Shown: positions 54,008 to 64,000 of the stretch, piece by piece
How positions within the stretch are numbered: the stretch's first letter is position 1
Layout of the letters: the number at the start of each line of letters is the position of its first letter
DNA from: Streptomyces sp. ISL-43
GTDB taxonomy: Bacteria > Actinomycetota > Actinomycetes > Streptomycetales > Streptomycetaceae
Direction: 5' to 3'
DNA: 64,000 bases
Assembly: GCF_018614195.1 (NCBI RefSeq)
Contig: NZ_JAGGOT010000042.1
Coordinates: forward strand, 1-64,000
The notes under the pieces: generated by a model
What the model was told of the DNA's origin: nothing
The model's input: only the letters and a program-made list of their open reading frames with translations
The model's database searches: none
Made by a program: the position numbers and the translations under genes

Positions 54008-54991
54008 TCAGGCGTCGATGCTCTCCGGATCGGCGGCGGCCTCGGCCGCCGCCTGCTTCTTCGAGGCGATCAGGCTGGTGATCGTGGTGATCACCAGGAC
54101 GCCGCAGATGACGCCCAGGGAAACCGGGATGGAGATCTGCGGGACGTGCAGGCCGGACTCGTGCAGGGCGTGCAGCACGAGCTTGACGCCGATGAAGCCC
54201 AGGATGACGGAGAGGCCGTAGCTGAGGTGGACCAGCTTCTTGAGCAGGCCGCCGATGAGGAAGTACAGCTGGCGCAGACCCATCAGGGCGAAGGCGTTGG
54301 CGGTGAAGACGATGTACGGGTCCTGGGTGAGGCCGAAGATCGCGGGGATCGAGTCCAGGGCGAACAGCACGTCGGTGGTGCCGATGGCGAGCATGACGAC
54401 CATCAGCGGGGTCAGGACGCGCTTGCCGTTGTTCCGGATGAAGAGCTTCGTGCCGTGATAGCGGTCGGCGACGCCGAACTTCTTCTCGATGGACTTCAGG
54501 AGGCGGTTCTCCTCGAACTCCTCTTCCTCCTCGTCCTTGCGGGCCTCCTGGATCAGCTTCCACGCGGTGTAGATGAGGAACGCGCCGAAGATGTAGAAGA
54601 CCCACGAGAAGTTGGTGATGATCGCGGCGCCGGCGGCGATGAAGATCGCGCGCAGGACGAGGGCGATCAGCACGCCCACCAGCAGTACGCGCTGCTGGAG
54701 CTGGGAGGGGACCGCGAACTTCGCCATGATCAGGACGAAGACGAAGAGGTTGTCCACGCTCAGGGACTTCTCGGTGATGAAACCGGCGAAGAACTCCTGC
54801 GAGGCCTGGCCGTGCCCGAAGACCAGCAGGCCGAGGCCGAAGAGCGCGGCGAGGACGATCCAGACGACCGTCCAGACGCCGGCTTCCTTCATGGAAACGT
54901 CGTGGGGCTTGCGGCCGATGAAGAAATCGGCGCCGATGAGGATGCCCAGACCGAGAATGGTCAGCACCCAGAGGGTCAAGGAAACGTCCAC
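54008..54991 (-). CDS. TerC-family integral membrane protein
   Basis: A 327-residue TerC protein with about nine helices. The conserved acidic residues are in DFFIGRK, LSVDNLFVFVLIM and FALDSIPAIFG, the sites implicated in metal handling. I prefer the GTG at 54991 (MDVSLTLW), ten bases after GGAGG; an ATG at 55000 is only one base from it. TerC relatives export manganese or load it into secreted proteins. The upstream leader looks like a manganese riboswitch, which supports a Mn role. Confidence 0.92.
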   Translation of the reverse strand: MDVSLTLWVLTILGLGILIGADFFIGRKPHDVSMKEAGVWTVVWIVLAALFGLGLLVFGHGQASQEFFAGFITEKSLSVDNLFVFVLIMAKFAVPSQLQQRVLLVGVLIALVLRAIFIAAGAAIITNFSWVFYIFGAFLIYTAWKLIQEARKDEEEEEFEENRLLKSIEKKFGVADRYHGTKLFIRNNGKRVLTPLMVVMLAIGTTDVLFALDSIPAIFGLTQDPYIVFTANAFALMGLRQLYFLIGGLLKKLVHLSYGLSVILGFIGVKLVLHALHESGLHVPQISIPVSLGVICGVLVITTITSLIASKKQAAAEAAADPESIDA

Positions 54992-55001
54992 TATGAACAT
55001 G

Positions 55002-55157
55002 CCTCCGGCAGATGGCTCAGCACTTTGTCAGCGTCATCGCTGCCGGAGGTCTCTTCCACCCGGACGGCCAGGAGGCCACGGGCCGGCGCCCCGGGACCGA
55101 TTGCAGTCCGTATTGACGGGCACGTCGTAGCAGGAAAGCAGGAATACTCCCCTCCGC
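55002..55157 (-). promoter_or_regulatory. yybP-ykoY-type manganese riboswitch controlling terC
   Basis: On the minus strand the leader begins GCGGAGGGGAGTA (55157-55145), then CGTCAATACGG, and closes with GAAGAGACCTCCG. These match the yybP-ykoY layout, with P1 formed by CGGAGG and CCTCCG. The 3' P1 strand CCTCCGGCAG (55049-55040) is also perfectly complementary to CTGCCGGAGG (55011-55002), which contains the terC ribosome binding site. This gives a translational ON switch: ligand-bound P1 frees the site. Confidence 0.8.
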
Positions 55158-55256
55158 GCTCACGAGCCTACCCGTCGCAGGCACATAAGGTAAAGGGGAA
55201 GCCAAGAACTGGTCAGCGGACGGTCATCCGGGCCGGACGGCGGGCCGCCGCGGCCG

Positions 55257-57227
55257 CTACCCGGCGGTGCGCCTGGCCGCCGCGACCCGCTCCAGCGCCT
55301 GCTCGAGGACCCGGCTGCCCCGCGGGGGCAGGTCCGGCTCGAAGGTCCAGGCGTGGTGGACCCACGGATCGGCGAGATGGTTGTCCGGCACGGGCGACAG
55401 CCGCATCAGCGAGCGCCACAGCGGATCCAGCAGCGGCCCGTAGGCCGAGGCCTCGTCGCGGTCGGCGACCATCAGCAGGTGGACTCCGACCGCCGGACCC
55501 TCGTCGGCGAGGTAGCGCAACCGGGTGACGGCCCGGTCGTCGAACCCGTGCGGGAAGTCGTGCACGAGCAGCAGCTGGTCGGAGGTGTCCACATCCGGCG
55601 GCAGGTCTTCCGGAGCCCCGGCCCGCACCGCCATCTGTACGAGGTCCACGCGCCGGGTCAGCCGCTCCAGGGTCTCGGTGACCCCGGCGGCACCGGCGGC
55701 GGGCGGCCCGGCCAGCACCCCGGCGCGCACCAGCGGAGCGAGCGAGGCGGCTCCGGCGCCGCCCGCGTCGATGACGTGGACGGCGAACCGGTCGGCCGGA
55801 TGGGCGGCGAGCAGACGCGCGGCGTGCGCGACGGCCATGTCCATGGCGGCCCGCCGCAGCCGGTCGGTGTCCATGGCCATGGCGGCCTCGGAGCCGGTGC
55901 GGCCGTTGTCGATCCACAGGCCGCGCTCCAGCGGGACCCGGACCAGCATGGGGATCCGCAGTTCCGGCCGCTCGGGCAGGTGGAGGTCGCCGAGGCGCAG
56001 CGCCAGCGGGCTCTCGGAGGGCACGGCGTGCGCGTGCCAGACCGGGTTGTCCCAGCGTGCGTACGAGGCCGGCAGCGCGGGCTCGACCACCTCGGACTCG
56101 GCGGTGAGCACGACGAGGTCCCGGTCGAGGACGGCCTGCGCCTGCGCGACCAGCTCTTCGCGGCGGGCCCGGGCCGTGTCGCGGGCGGCGTTGCCGGAGC
56201 CGCCGAGGCGGTGGCGCGGGTCGGACAGGGCCTCGTCGAGCTCGCGGTCCATCCGGGAGTCGGCGAACTCGACGGCGCCCCGGTAGGCGGCGACCGAGCG
56301 GGCCAGGTCTTCGAACATGCCCCAGACCTGGTTGTAGAGCCGCTCGTCCATGGACCAGCCGCTCGCGTCCCCGGCGACCGGGCGCGGCTGCTCGCCGAGC
56401 GGGGGCGGCGCGGCGGGGCGCGGCGCGGGCTCGGGCGGTTCGGTGCTGGTACGGCGGCGCGGGTGGGCGTAGCTGATGGTGGGCGGCCCGCCCGCGGTGT
56501 CCCCGCCGGGCGCGGCGGCGTAAGGGGTTCCGGAGACGGGGATCGGCTCCGGCGGCGTGGGAGCGGCCGGGGCGTGCCGAGCGTCCTGCGGGGCGGGGGA
56601 CGGAGCGGGTGCCGGTGCCCGCAGGCCGCGCGGCACGGTGGGAGCGGGAGCCCCGGGTATGGCCGCCAGGGTGACGTCCCCGGCCGGGGTCTGCCCCATG
56701 GCGGCGGCGGCCAGCTCGGCGGCCGCCGGGCCGGGCAGTCCGGCGTCGGCCAGGAGCGCGCCGAGCCCGCCGGCGTACCCCTGGCCGACGGCGCGGACCT
56801 TCCAGGCTCCCTGGCGCCGGTAGAGCTCGAGAGCCACGACGGCGGTCTCGGACTCCAGGTCCGTCAGCGTGTACCCGGCGAGCTCGGCGCCCTCCGGGTC
56901 GGCCACGGACACGTAGGAGGCCGGGACCGCGCCGAAGCGGGCCGGTCCGCCGGGCGGCAGGACCAGCACCAAGCCGACCCGGTGCACGGCCGGTCCGACG
57001 GCGTCGAGGTCGACCAGCACGCTGTGCTGTCCCGAGACCGTCCCGGGCACTTCCAGCCCCGGTAGGGTCCGGGCGCCGGGATGGGCCAGCGCCTCGGGGC
57101 CGGCGAGCCGGCCCTCGTCGTCGCCGACCTGGGCCAGGGCGAGCACGGGTGTGCCCGCCGAGACCCTGATCTCCACCCGGCTCCGGGACAGGGGGTGGTT
57201 CTGCCCCCGGACCAGTTCGGCCGTCAT
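55257..57227 (-). CDS. TerD-domain protein fused to a degenerate FtsK-like domain
   Basis: A 656-residue protein. Residues 1-175 are a TerD domain (SVLVDLDAVGPAV, AGYTLTDLESETAVVALELYR). Residues 190-290 are a Pro/Ala-rich linker. Residues 291-656 resemble an FtsK/HerA-type ATPase domain: LRLGDLHL, a degenerate P-loop region WIDNGRTGSEAAM at 437-450 with no GKS/T, a Walker B-like LLLVHDF at 552-558 and GVHLLMVADRD at 581-591. It is therefore probably non-hydrolytic. It lies between terC and terD in the same direction and may act in metal or membrane stress. Confidence 0.75.
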   Translation of the reverse strand: MTAELVRGQNHPLSRSRVEIRVSAGTPVLALAQVGDDEGRLAGPEALAHPGARTLPGLEVPGTVSGQHSVLVDLDAVGPAVHRVGLVLVLPPGGPARFGAVPASYVSVADPEGAELAGYTLTDLESETAVVALELYRRQGAWKVRAVGQGYAGGLGALLADAGLPGPAAAELAAAAMGQTPAGDVTLAAIPGAPAPTVPRGLRAPAPAPSPAPQDARHAPAAPTPPEPIPVSGTPYAAAPGGDTAGGPPTISYAHPRRRTSTEPPEPAPRPAAPPPLGEQPRPVAGDASGWSMDERLYNQVWGMFEDLARSVAAYRGAVEFADSRMDRELDEALSDPRHRLGGSGNAARDTARARREELVAQAQAVLDRDLVVLTAESEVVEPALPASYARWDNPVWHAHAVPSESPLALRLGDLHLPERPELRIPMLVRVPLERGLWIDNGRTGSEAAMAMDTDRLRRAAMDMAVAHAARLLAAHPADRFAVHVIDAGGAGAASLAPLVRAGVLAGPPAAGAAGVTETLERLTRRVDLVQMAVRAGAPEDLPPDVDTSDQLLLVHDFPHGFDDRAVTRLRYLADEGPAVGVHLLMVADRDEASAYGPLLDPLWRSLMRLSPVPDNHLADPWVHHAWTFEPDLPPRGSRVLEQALERVAAARRTAG

Positions 57228-57308
57228 CGTGCAGCCCCTCCCCCGTACCCGTTCTTCTGCCGTGCGGTCTCGTCGGTCGCGCTGTACTTCGTGGTGCCCG
57301 GGTGCTGC

Positions 57309-57887
57309 TTACAGGTGCGGCAGGATCGCCGGCATCAGGTCCTGGAACGTACGGCCGTTGGCCGGGTTGCCGAGGGCCGTCATCTGCCAGCCGGCGCCGG
57401 CGCGCGACACCTTCGCCATGATCTGCGCGGTGTACTGGCCCCCGCCGTCGAGGGTGTAGCGGGCCAGTTCCTGGCCGTTGGTCTCGTCGACGATGCGGCA
57501 GAAGGCGTTCTGCACCTCCTGGAACGTCTGGCCGGTGAACGAGTTCACCGTGAAGACGATCTGGTCGATGTGCACCGGCACGCGCTGCAGGTCGACGAGG
57601 ATCGACTCGTCGTCCCCGCCCTGGCCGACACCGCCGACGAGGTTGTCGCCGGTGTGCCGGACCGAGCCGTCGTCGCTCTGCAGGTGCCGGAAGAAGACGA
57701 CGTCGACGGGCTGCTTGTCGGCGAAGAGCACCGCCGAGGCGTCGAGGTCGATCTCCCGGGTCCGCGAGCCGAACAGCCCGCGGCGCTTGGCCGCCTGCCA
57801 GCCGAGGCCCATGCGGACCGCGGTCAGCGTGCCCCCGTCCGCCTTCTGCAGATTGATGGCCTGACCCTTGGTCATGTTGACCGTCAC
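57309..57887 (-). CDS. TerD-family calcium-binding stress protein
   Basis: A 192-residue TerD protein. The calcium-binding acidic stretches are REIDLDASAVLF (about 48-59) and TGDNLVGGVGQGGDDESILVDL (about 80-100). The GTG at 57887 has AGGGG about eight bases upstream and is preferred to longer starts. It is 81 bases upstream of the TerD-FtsK-like gene, in the same direction, and forms a Ter module with TerC. TerD proteins affect tellurite resistance and Streptomyces development. Confidence 0.92.
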   Translation of the reverse strand: MTVNMTKGQAINLQKADGGTLTAVRMGLGWQAAKRRGLFGSRTREIDLDASAVLFADKQPVDVVFFRHLQSDDGSVRHTGDNLVGGVGQGGDDESILVDLQRVPVHIDQIVFTVNSFTGQTFQEVQNAFCRIVDETNGQELARYTLDGGGQYTAQIMAKVSRAGAGWQMTALGNPANGRTFQDLMPAILPHL

Positions 57888-57975
57888 GCGCTGTCCCCTC
57901 TCCATAGCCCTCCCCCGATGGGGGTGCGCAGCGTGTACCTGCGGCTGGGTCCCAACCCTACTGACCGGCCCCGGG

Positions 57976-60126
<2,151 letters not shown>

Positions 60127-60369
60127 GGGGTCAACCGTACGACCCCCCACTGACAGCCGGCGTTCCCGCGGGCCTGCGGGCCGTCCGGGTCTGGTCCGTT
60201 TGTCGTAGTTCGGTGGCGGCCCCGCGATCTTCAACCCCATGATCGCCGTACCCGGCTCCTCCCTGAAAGGGCGTCGAGAACGCATCGCCGAGAGTGCACC
60301 GCCCGCAACGAATGCCACCCCGCGCCCGTTTGAGGCGGGAGCAGGGCTCACGACCCGAGGAGAACGCGC
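60127..60369. other. intergenic region between uvrB and phosphodiesterase gene
   Basis: 243 bases holding the divergent promoters. GAGGAGAA before the ATG at 60370 is the phosphodiesterase ribosome binding site. No LexA or PHO box stands out, and no gene is seen. Confidence 0.4.
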
Positions 60370-61254
60370 ATGTACGTCCGATCCGCCGCCGCGGCCGCCA
60401 CCGCCTTCCTGGGACTCACCTTGACCGTGTTCGGCGCGACGGCCGCCTCGGCGGCCCCCGGTCCGGACTGGCTCTCCAACCCGATCGTGTACGCCCACCG
60501 GGGGGCTTCGGCGTACGCCCCGGAGAACACCCTCGAGGCGGTCGACCTCGCCATGCGGATGGGCTTCGACTGGGTGGAGAACGACGTGCAGCGCACCAAC
60601 GACGGCGAGCTCGTGGTGATCCACGACGACACCCTGGCCCGCACGACCGACGTCGAGCAGGTGTTCCCCGACCGCAAGCCCTGGCGGGTCAAGGACTTCA
60701 CGGCCGCGGAGATCGCCCGGCTGGACGCGGGCAGCTGGTTCGGCCAGGAGTTCACGGGCGCCCGGGTGCCCACCCTGCGGGAGTACATGGACCGGGTGCA
60801 GCGCAACCAGCAGCGGCTGCTCCTGGAGATCAAGAAGCCGGAGCTCTACCCCGGGATCGAAGAGCAGACCCTGCGCGTGCTGGACGAGACCGGCTGGCTC
60901 GACGAGAACCACGTGAGCCGCCGCCTGGTGGTGCAGAGCTTCAGCACCGACTGCGTCCGCGCCGTGCACCGGCTGCGCCCGGACCTGGTGACGGCCTTCC
61001 TCGGCACCCCGGCCGTCGCCGACCTCCCGCGGTACGCGCAGTTCACCGACCGGATCAACCCCTGGTACACCACCATCGACGGCGACTGGGTGGCGGCGGT
61101 GCACGGGCTGCTCGGCGCCCACGGCAAGGCGATGGAAGTGGACGCCTGGATCGTCGACGACGCGGAGACCGCCCGGAAGGTCCAGGACATGGGCGTGGAC
61201 GGGATCATCACCAACAAGCCCGACGTCGTACGGGAGGCCGTGGGCGGCTACTGA
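60370..61254 (+). CDS. secreted glycerophosphodiester phosphodiesterase
   Basis: A 294-residue GDPD enzyme that cleaves glycerophosphodiesters to glycerol-3-phosphate and an alcohol outside the cell. A signal peptide at about 1-28 (GATAASA-A) precedes the catalytic barrel with HRG near residue 43 (YAHRGASAYAPENTLEA), the metal-binding WVENDVQRTNDGELVVIHDD and LLEIKKPE. It may recycle phosphate from lipids or teichoic acids. It is monocistronic, with the ogt gene 39 bases downstream. Confidence 0.92.
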   Translation: MYVRSAAAAATAFLGLTLTVFGATAASAAPGPDWLSNPIVYAHRGASAYAPENTLEAVDLAMRMGFDWVENDVQRTNDGELVVIHDDTLARTTDVEQVFPDRKPWRVKDFTAAEIARLDAGSWFGQEFTGARVPTLREYMDRVQRNQQRLLLEIKKPELYPGIEEQTLRVLDETGWLDENHVSRRLVVQSFSTDCVRAVHRLRPDLVTAFLGTPAVADLPRYAQFTDRINPWYTTIDGDWVAAVHGLLGAHGKAMEVDAWIVDDAETARKVQDMGVDGIITNKPDVVREAVGGY

Positions 61255-61293
61255 GCCGGCGGCCCTGTCGGCGGGGGGCCGTACCGTGAAGGG

Positions 61294-61854
61294 GTGGACA
61301 ATCCTGAGCCCCGCGGGCCTCACCTCGAATGGACCGTCGTCGCCAGCGACATCGGCCCCCTGCTCCTGGCCGCGACCCCGCAGGGGCTGGTCCGGGTCGA
61401 GTTCCACGCCGGTCCCGAGCGGGCCGACGGGATGATCGGCGCGCTGGTCTCCCGGCTCGGCGCCGACGCCTGGCGTCCCGCCCCGGGCGACGAGGTCCTG
61501 CTGGCAGAGCCGGTGCGCCAGCTGGCCGCGTACTTCGCCGGCGACCTGCGCCGCTTCGAGCTCCCGCTCGACTGGCGGCTCAGCTCGGGCTTCAACCGCG
61601 AGGCCCTGCTGGAGCTGGACCGCTCCGTGCCCTACGGAGCGGTCGTGGGGTACGGAGAACTGGCCGCCCGGGCCGGCCGGCCGGGCGCGGCCCAGGCCGT
61701 CGGGCACGCCATGGGCTCGAATCCGCTGCCGCTGGTGGTGGCCTGCCACCGGGTCGTGGAGAACGACGGGGGCATCGGCGGGTTCGGCGGCGGGGTGGAG
61801 ACCAAGCGCTTCCTGCTGGCCCTGGAAGGCGTGCTCCCACAGCCGCTGTTCTGA
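61294..61854 (+). CDS. ogt: methylated-DNA-protein cysteine methyltransferase (Ogt type) with altered motif
   Basis: A 186-residue O6-alkylguanine-DNA alkyltransferase. The acceptor cysteine C151 is in VVACHRVV, where most family members have PCHRV, so the proline is alanine. The helix region GAAQAVGHAMGSNPLP has Q134 where the usual arginine finger sits (AARAVG in human MGMT). The rest, including the C-terminal GGGVETKRFLL, is typical. The acceptor Cys is kept, so it may still react. It has a GTG start with GAAGGGG immediately upstream. Confidence 0.85.
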   Translation: MDNPEPRGPHLEWTVVASDIGPLLLAATPQGLVRVEFHAGPERADGMIGALVSRLGADAWRPAPGDEVLLAEPVRQLAAYFAGDLRRFELPLDWRLSSGFNREALLELDRSVPYGAVVGYGELAARAGRPGAAQAVGHAMGSNPLPLVVACHRVVENDGGIGGFGGGVETKRFLLALEGVLPQPLF

Positions 61855-62057
61855 GCGCGGCGGGTGCGGCCGCGCGCGCGGCGGGACCGGCGGTACGGGG
61901 TCCCGCGCCGGGCCAGGTTCTCCGCGCCGGTCCGGCCACGCGCCCCCGGTAACCCGGTTCCGCCCGACGGTAAGGGGTGGGAAACTGCGGCGGTGACTAC
62001 TCCCGCCGCCGCACCCGGCCCCGAGCTCCCTCCGCACCCGCGCCGAGGGGGCACCGC

Positions 62058-63356
62058 GTGAACGCCGCACCCGGCACCGAGCGGCCCGCTCCGCCGATCG
62101 ACCGCGCCGACCTGCCCCGGCTGCGGCGCCGGACCTCCGGCGTACTGATCGCCGGCCAGATCCTGGGCGGCATCGGCGTGCCCATCAGCATCGCGCTGGC
62201 CCCGGTGCTGGCCACCGAGGTCAGCGGCACGGAGTCGCTGTCCGGCTTCGCCTCCACCGCCTCCGTGATCGGCACCGCCGCCTTCTCCCTGCCGCTCGCC
62301 GCGCTGATGACCGCCCGCGGCCGCCGGCCCGGGCTGGTCCTCGCCTACCTGATCGGCGCGGCCGGCGCGGCCCTCGTCGTCCTGGCCGCCTCGGTCAAGA
62401 GCTTCCCGCTCCTGATGATCGGCATGGCCGCCTTCGGAGCCGCCTCCTCCGCCAACCTCCAGGCCCGCTTCGCCGCCGCCGACCTGGCGGAGCCCGACCA
62501 CCGGGCCCGGGCGATCTCCGTCGTGGTCTGGGCCTCCACCATCGGCGCGGTGCTCGGCCCCAACCTCTCCGCCCCGGCCAGCCGCAGCTTCGCCGGCACC
62601 TCCATACCCCAGACGGCGGGCCCCTTCGTCTGGGCCGGCGCCGTCTTCCTGCTCACCGCCGGGCTGATCTCCGTACTCCTGCGCCCGGACCCGCTGCTGA
62701 CGGCCCGGGCGCTCGCCGCGCCCGAGGAGCAGACCCGTGCCGGGCGCTCGCTGCGCGCCGGCTTCGCGGCCGTCAAGGCCTCCCCCAGGGCCCGGCTCGC
62801 GCTGGTCACCATCGCGGTGTCGCACACCGCGATGGTCTCGATCATGGTGATGACCCCGGTCGACCTGGGTCACCACGGGGCGGGGCTCCAGCTCATCGGA
62901 CTGGTCATCAGCGGGCACATCGCCGGCATGTTCGGCTTCTCGCCGGTGATGGGCTGGCTCGCGGACCGGATCGGCCGGCTGTCGGTGATCGGCCTGGCCG
63001 CCGGGCTGCTGTCGGTCGCCGCGCTCCTCGCGGGCACGGCCGGCGGGAACCACGCGCAGAGCGCCGCCGGTCTCTTCCTGCTCGGCCTCGGCTGGTCAGC
63101 CGGCATGGTGTCCGGCTCGGCGCTGCTGACCGACTCGGTGCCGCAGCCCGCGCGTGCCGCCGTACAGGGCCTGGGCGACCTCACGATGAACACGGCCGCC
63201 GGCGTGGGCGGCGCGGCCGCCGGTCTGATCATGGCCCAGGCGGGCTACGGCTGGCTCAACGCGGTCGGTGCCGCGCTGCTGCTGCCGATGGCGGCGCTCG
63301 CGCTGTTCACTTCGCGCCGCCATCCGGTGAAAGCCGCGGACGGCAAGGCTCAGTAG
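62058..63356 (+). CDS. MFS transporter
   Basis: A 432-residue major facilitator with about 12 helices. Features include GQILGGIGVPISIALAPVLATE in helix 1, LADRIGRLSVIGL in the second-half motif A loop and a sugar/drug-exporter-like layout. The GTG at 62058 has GAGGGGG seven bases upstream and is preferred to a longer frame from 61977. The substrate is unknown. Its 3' end overlaps the convergent cupin gene by seven bases. Confidence 0.88.
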   Translation: MNAAPGTERPAPPIDRADLPRLRRRTSGVLIAGQILGGIGVPISIALAPVLATEVSGTESLSGFASTASVIGTAAFSLPLAALMTARGRRPGLVLAYLIGAAGAALVVLAASVKSFPLLMIGMAAFGAASSANLQARFAAADLAEPDHRARAISVVVWASTIGAVLGPNLSAPASRSFAGTSIPQTAGPFVWAGAVFLLTAGLISVLLRPDPLLTARALAAPEEQTRAGRSLRAGFAAVKASPRARLALVTIAVSHTAMVSIMVMTPVDLGHHGAGLQLIGLVISGHIAGMFGFSPVMGWLADRIGRLSVIGLAAGLLSVAALLAGTAGGNHAQSAAGLFLLGLGWSAGMVSGSALLTDSVPQPARAAVQGLGDLTMNTAAGVGGAAAGLIMAQAGYGWLNAVGAALLLPMAALALFTSRRHPVKAADGKAQ

Positions 63357-63745
63357 CTGATGTGGTAGGCCTTGCGGAGCGTCTCGTGGACGGTCCAGAC
63401 GGTCTTGTCGCCCTCGCGCAGGACACAGGCGGATCCGGGCCCGACCTCCAGCGTCGCGCCGCCCTCCACCTCGATGGTGGCGCGGCCGGCGACCACCACG
63501 AACAGCTCGTTCGCCTCGGTGTCGGTGACCACGCCCGGGGTGATCTGCCAGATCCCGCGCACCTGCGAGCCGTCCGCCGCCTCCCACAGCACCTTGCCCG
63601 TCACGACGGGCTCGCCGGAGACGATCTGCGCGGGGTCGAGGTCCTCCGGCTCCAGCTCGGAGTCGGGGAGGGCCACGACCGAGACGGCGAAGGAAGCGGG
63701 GGCGGAGCCGGGTGCGGGGGCGTCGCTGTGGTCACTGGTGCTCAT
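63350..63745 (-). CDS. cupin-domain protein (DUF861-like)
   Basis: A 131-residue protein with a Pro/Ala-rich N-terminus of 30 residues and one cupin beta-barrel: WQITPGVVTDTEANELFVVVAGRATIEVEGG, then GPGSACVLREGDKTVWTVHETLRKAYH. It is of the (S)-ureidoglycine aminohydrolase/EutQ-like DUF861 type. It may bind a metal or a small ligand. It is convergent with the MFS gene, with a 7-base overlap of coding sequences. Confidence 0.85.
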   Translation of the reverse strand: MSTSDHSDAPAPGSAPASFAVSVVALPDSELEPEDLDPAQIVSGEPVVTGKVLWEAADGSQVRGIWQITPGVVTDTEANELFVVVAGRATIEVEGGATLEVGPGSACVLREGDKTVWTVHETLRKAYHISY

Positions 63746-63818
63746 GGCCCGTCAGCCTAATCCGGGCGTCCCTCCCCCCGGGGTGACCACAGCGTCCAGC
63801 GCGCGCCCGCCCCACCCG

Positions 63819-64000
63819 TCACCCTGTCGAGCGGCGCCGGGCGACGAGGACGGGCTGGTGGAAACCGGTGTCCGCCGGGGCGTGCCACACGGCGTCGACG
63901 AAACCCGCCTCCGCGGCGAAGGCGGCCGTCTCCTCCTCCGGCAGGGCCCAGTACGTGGTGCCCGACACCTTGGTCGTCCAGGTGTCCCCGGCGGGCAGCA
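63819..64000 (-). CDS. C-terminal end of a SAM-dependent methyltransferase (partial)
   Basis: A partial gene cut by the window edge. The minus-strand frame ending at a TGA at 63819-63821 reads LPAGDTWTTKVSGTTYWALP, a stretch through EEETAAFAAEAGF, then FHQPVLVARRRSTG. This matches the C-terminal beta-strands of class I methyltransferases (a late FVDAVWH and an HQPVLVARR end). No start or SAM motif is inside the window. Confidence 0.7.
   Translation of the reverse strand, partial: LPAGDTWTTKVSGTTYWALPEEETAAFAAEAGFVDAVWHAPADTGFHQPVLVARRRSTG

Overview
The window is chromosomal DNA from a Streptomyces or a very close relative. The evidence is very high GC with strong GC bias at third codon positions, frequent GTG and TTG starts, and actinobacterial markers (WhiA, OpcA, an RbpA-family protein, a mycothiol-type isomerase family). 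From memory, the gene order matches the conserved core of Streptomyces chromosomes: dapD, suf operon, ctaA/ctaB, tkt-tal-zwf-opcA-pgl, pgi, secG, tpiA-pgk-gap, whiA-yvcK-rapZ-uvrC. I see no tRNA, rRNA, CRISPR array, insertion sequence or prophage, and no gene-free stretch longer than 300 bases.

Layout. Positions 1-6.4 kb hold a GNAT acetyltransferase, a small membrane protein, dapD (lysine/peptidoglycan), an MFS exporter divergent from an unusual HxlR-peroxiredoxin fusion, an SMR exporter with its TetR regulator, and a membrane protein. Positions 6.6-13.2 kb (minus strand) are a complete SUF iron-sulphur operon led by its repressor SufR. Positions 13.3-20.8 kb carry a formate/nitrite channel, an ABC exporter, a TPR-like unknown protein, haem A and haem O synthases and an amidohydrolase. 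Positions 21.0-27.8 kb are the pentose phosphate operon tkt-tal-zwf-opcA with pgl, facing pgi across a 25-bp perfect hairpin. Positions 29.7-33.7 kb contain an RbpA-family paralogue, secG and gap-pgk-tpiA. A large secreted M14 carboxypeptidase follows.

Positions 37.0-42.1 kb are the overlapping operon uvrC-rapZ-yvcK-whiA. Positions 42.3-45.0 kb are an accessory module: a secreted papain-like cysteine protease and a membrane-anchored partner, divergent from an HTH regulator. Positions 45.0-47.8 kb carry a Tat Rieske lipoprotein, a PfkB sugar kinase and a TetR/NAD(P)-reductase pair with two palindromic operators. uvrA is at 47.9-50.9 kb. Positions 51.1-54.0 kb encode a mycothiol-type isomerase family protein, a metallo-beta-lactamase-fold hydrolase and an MHS transporter. 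Positions 54.0-57.9 kb are a Ter cluster (TerC, a TerD-FtsK-like fusion, TerD), with TerC behind a yybP-ykoY-type manganese riboswitch. The last part holds uvrB, a secreted glycerophosphodiesterase, an Ogt-type alkyltransferase, an MFS transporter, a cupin and the 3' end of a methyltransferase.

Themes. All three UvrABC subunits lie within 20 kb but in separate operons. Redox and metal homeostasis recurs (SUF/SufR, HxlR-PrxQ fusion, Mn riboswitch-TerC, TerD proteins). The strongest candidates for something under-described are the HxlR-PrxQ fusion with its palindrome, the TerD-FtsK-like fusion, and the secreted protease/anchored partner module with repeated GTGAACG boxes.
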